Source: JBFMFB01 sp040752115
GTDB taxonomy: Bacteria > Pseudomonadota > Gammaproteobacteria > Burkholderiales > Sulfuricellaceae
NCBI GenBank assembly: GCA_040752115.1
Contig: JBFMFB010000026.1
Coordinates: 1-30,679, forward strand
Direction of reading: 5' to 3'
Length of the DNA: 30,679 nt
In this document: piece by piece, positions 29,403 to 30,679 of the stretch
Position numbering within the stretch: the first letter of the stretch is position 1
Layout of the letters: every line of letters begins with the position of its first letter
The notes under the pieces: generated by a model
Databases searched by the model: none
What the model saw: the letters and a program-made list of their open reading frames with translations, nothing else
What the model was told of the DNA's origin: nothing
Made by a program: the position numbers and the translations under genes

Positions 29403-30679
29403 ATGCCCCGCACCCCTCTGCGCGTTGCTGCGATTGATGACGACGAAGCCGATCTCGAGCTGTTGAGCCGTTGCCTGGAGGTGCTTCCGGGCTATGAAAT
29501 CGAGCTGCTGCGCTCGGTCGACCAGGAGGCGTTGTTCAGCCGGCTACCGCAGAATAGCGCGGACGTCATTTTCCTGGACTACATGCTGGGGGAAACCACC
29601 GGCATGGAGATACTGCGCCGGCTGCGGGCGACGGGAAACCGGACGCCGGTCATCATGCTGACCGGCCAGGGGGACGAGCATCTGGCAGTGGAGCTGATGA
29701 AGGCCGGCGCGACGGATTATCTGAGCAAGGCGCGCCTTTCGCCGGAAAATCTCGAACGGGTTCTGCGCAGCGCAATGCGCATCGATGAGCTGGAAAGGCA
29801 GGCGGCGGCGGCCGAAGAGAGGGCGCGCCTGGCCGCCAAGATGTTCGACCACGTGCAGGAAGCGATGGTGGTCACCGACACGGTGCCCAACATCCTGGCC
29901 GTCAATCCGGCATTTACTGCGATTACCGGCTACAGCGCGGAAGAGGCGCTGGGAAAGAATCCCCGCATCATCAGTTCAGGCCTGCACGACTCGGCGTTCT
30001 ACCAGAATCTCTGGGGTGTCCTGCTGAAAACCGGCCAGTGGAAAGGCGAAATCTGGAACCGGCGCAAGTCGGGCGACACCTTCCTCATCTGGCAAACCAT
30101 CTCCGCCGTCAAAAATGCGGAAGGGCAGACCACCCATTATGTCTCGGTATTCTTCGACATCACCGAACGCAAGCAGCGGGAGGACTACATCCGCTACCGC
30201 GCCTACCACGATGCCTTGACCGATCTGCCCAACCGCCACCTGTTCAACGACCGGCTTCACCAGGCGCTCCTGTACGCCCGGCGAAACAGCGAAATGCTGG
30301 CCGTGATGTTCCTGGATCTCGATCGCTTCAAAGAAGTGAACGATACCCTCGGCCACGATGTCGGCGATCAGTTGCTGCAGGAAGTTGCCACGCGGCTACA
30401 CAATTGCGTGCGCGAAGGAGACACCGTCTCCCGTTTTGGCGGCGACGAGTTCGTTCTGCTGCTGCCGAAAATCAAGCAGGTGGACGGCGCAGTAGCGCTG
30501 GCGCAAAAGATACTGGATGCTTTCCGGCCTCCGGTACGGATCGGGAAACATCGGCTCCCGCTCAAAACCAGCATCGGCATCAGCATGTTCCCCAAAGACG
30601 GCGATCAGCCGGAAATGCTGCTCAAAAGGGCGGATGAAGCCATGTACCGCGCCAAGCAGGCGGGTGGAAGCTGCTGGCG
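29403..30679 (+). CDS. Response regulator with PAS and GGDEF domains, 3'-truncated by window edge
   Basis: Begins at ATG 29403, two bases after the preceding TGA, and stays open to the window end (425 codons). The receiver domain (about 1-125) has D12-D14, phospho-acceptor D59 in VIFLDYMLG and K109. A short coiled linker (about 126-145) leads to a PAS domain (about 146-262, ending FFDITERK) and then a GGDEF domain from about 268 (DALTDLPNRHLFNDRL). The active-site GGDEF is intact at 346-350, preceded by the allosteric I-site R337-E-G-D340, so an active, product-inhibited diguanylate cyclase making c-di-GMP is expected. An EAL domain could follow beyond the edge. It is the likely output of the upstream kinase and receiver. 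Confidence 0.93.
   Translation, partial: MPRTPLRVAAIDDDEADLELLSRCLEVLPGYEIELLRSVDQEALFSRLPQNSADVIFLDYMLGETTGMEILRRLRATGNRTPVIMLTGQGDEHLAVELMKAGATDYLSKARLSPENLERVLRSAMRIDELERQAAAAEERARLAAKMFDHVQEAMVVTDTVPNILAVNPAFTAITGYSAEEALGKNPRIISSGLHDSAFYQNLWGVLLKTGQWKGEIWNRRKSGDTFLIWQTISAVKNAEGQTTHYVSVFFDITERKQREDYIRYRAYHDALTDLPNRHLFNDRLHQALLYARRNSEMLAVMFLDLDRFKEVNDTLGHDVGDQLLQEVATRLHNCVREGDTVSRFGGDEFVLLLPKIKQVDGAVALAQKILDAFRPPVRIGKHRLPLKTSIGISMFPKDGDQPEMLLKRADEAMYRAKQAGGSCW

Overview
The window is GC-rich chromosomal DNA from a Gram-negative bacterium, most likely a betaproteobacterium of the Nitrosomonadales/Rhodocyclales type. This is inferred from protein similarity and from two conserved gene neighbourhoods: yhdP, a small exported protein, a nitrilase and tldD; and prfB with lysS near recJ and an RpfE-like gene. 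No species is assigned. The genes are mostly housekeeping, with tight spacing. I see no phage, complete insertion sequence, CRISPR array, tRNA or rRNA.

Left part (1-13020). The window opens inside srkA (stress-response kinase). Then come glnE (glutamine synthetase adenylyltransferase, minus strand) and, diverging from it, acs (acetyl-CoA synthetase). A 383-bp gap after acs carries a diverged 124-bp tandem duplication that includes the acs tail, plus several palindromic repeats. It is followed by a rightward run: yhdP (AsmA-like envelope lipid transport), a small exported protein of unknown function, a nitrilase-family amidase, and tldD (metalloprotease subunit).

Middle (13021-19960). A short gene with a histone H1-like lysine/alanine tail and a DUF2934 domain ends in a clear intrinsic terminator. 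All genes from there to prfB are on the minus strand: an unrecognised 209-aa protein, csoR, copZ, copA, lysS and prfB. The copA promoter holds a textbook CsoR palindrome exactly between its -35 and -10 boxes, and the -35 box contains the lysS stop codon. This is a self-contained Cu(I) efflux circuit of sensor, chaperone and pump. prfB has the classic autoregulatory +1 frameshift (CTT TGA C after a GGGGG run).

Right part (19961-30679). An Aer-like PAS chemoreceptor has its own good sigma70 promoter. It converges on recJ, which overlaps an upstream RpfE-like gene by ATGA. RecJ carries an in-frame insertion of about 74 residues containing three 19-residue (57-bp) repeats built from heptanucleotide intergenic repeat DNA; this is the most unusual item in the window. 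Diverging from the rpfE-recJ pair is a sensory cassette: a CHASE-4xPAS histidine kinase, a single-domain Rcp1-like response regulator, and a REC-PAS-GGDEF diguanylate cyclase cut off by the window end. A 145-bp MITE-like element with perfect 19-bp terminal inverted repeats lies between the predicted promoter and the kinase.

I found no clearly new multigene system. The best candidates for new biology are the repeat-invaded RecJ, the MITE in the kinase leader, the embedded copper promoter, and three uncharacterised small proteins.
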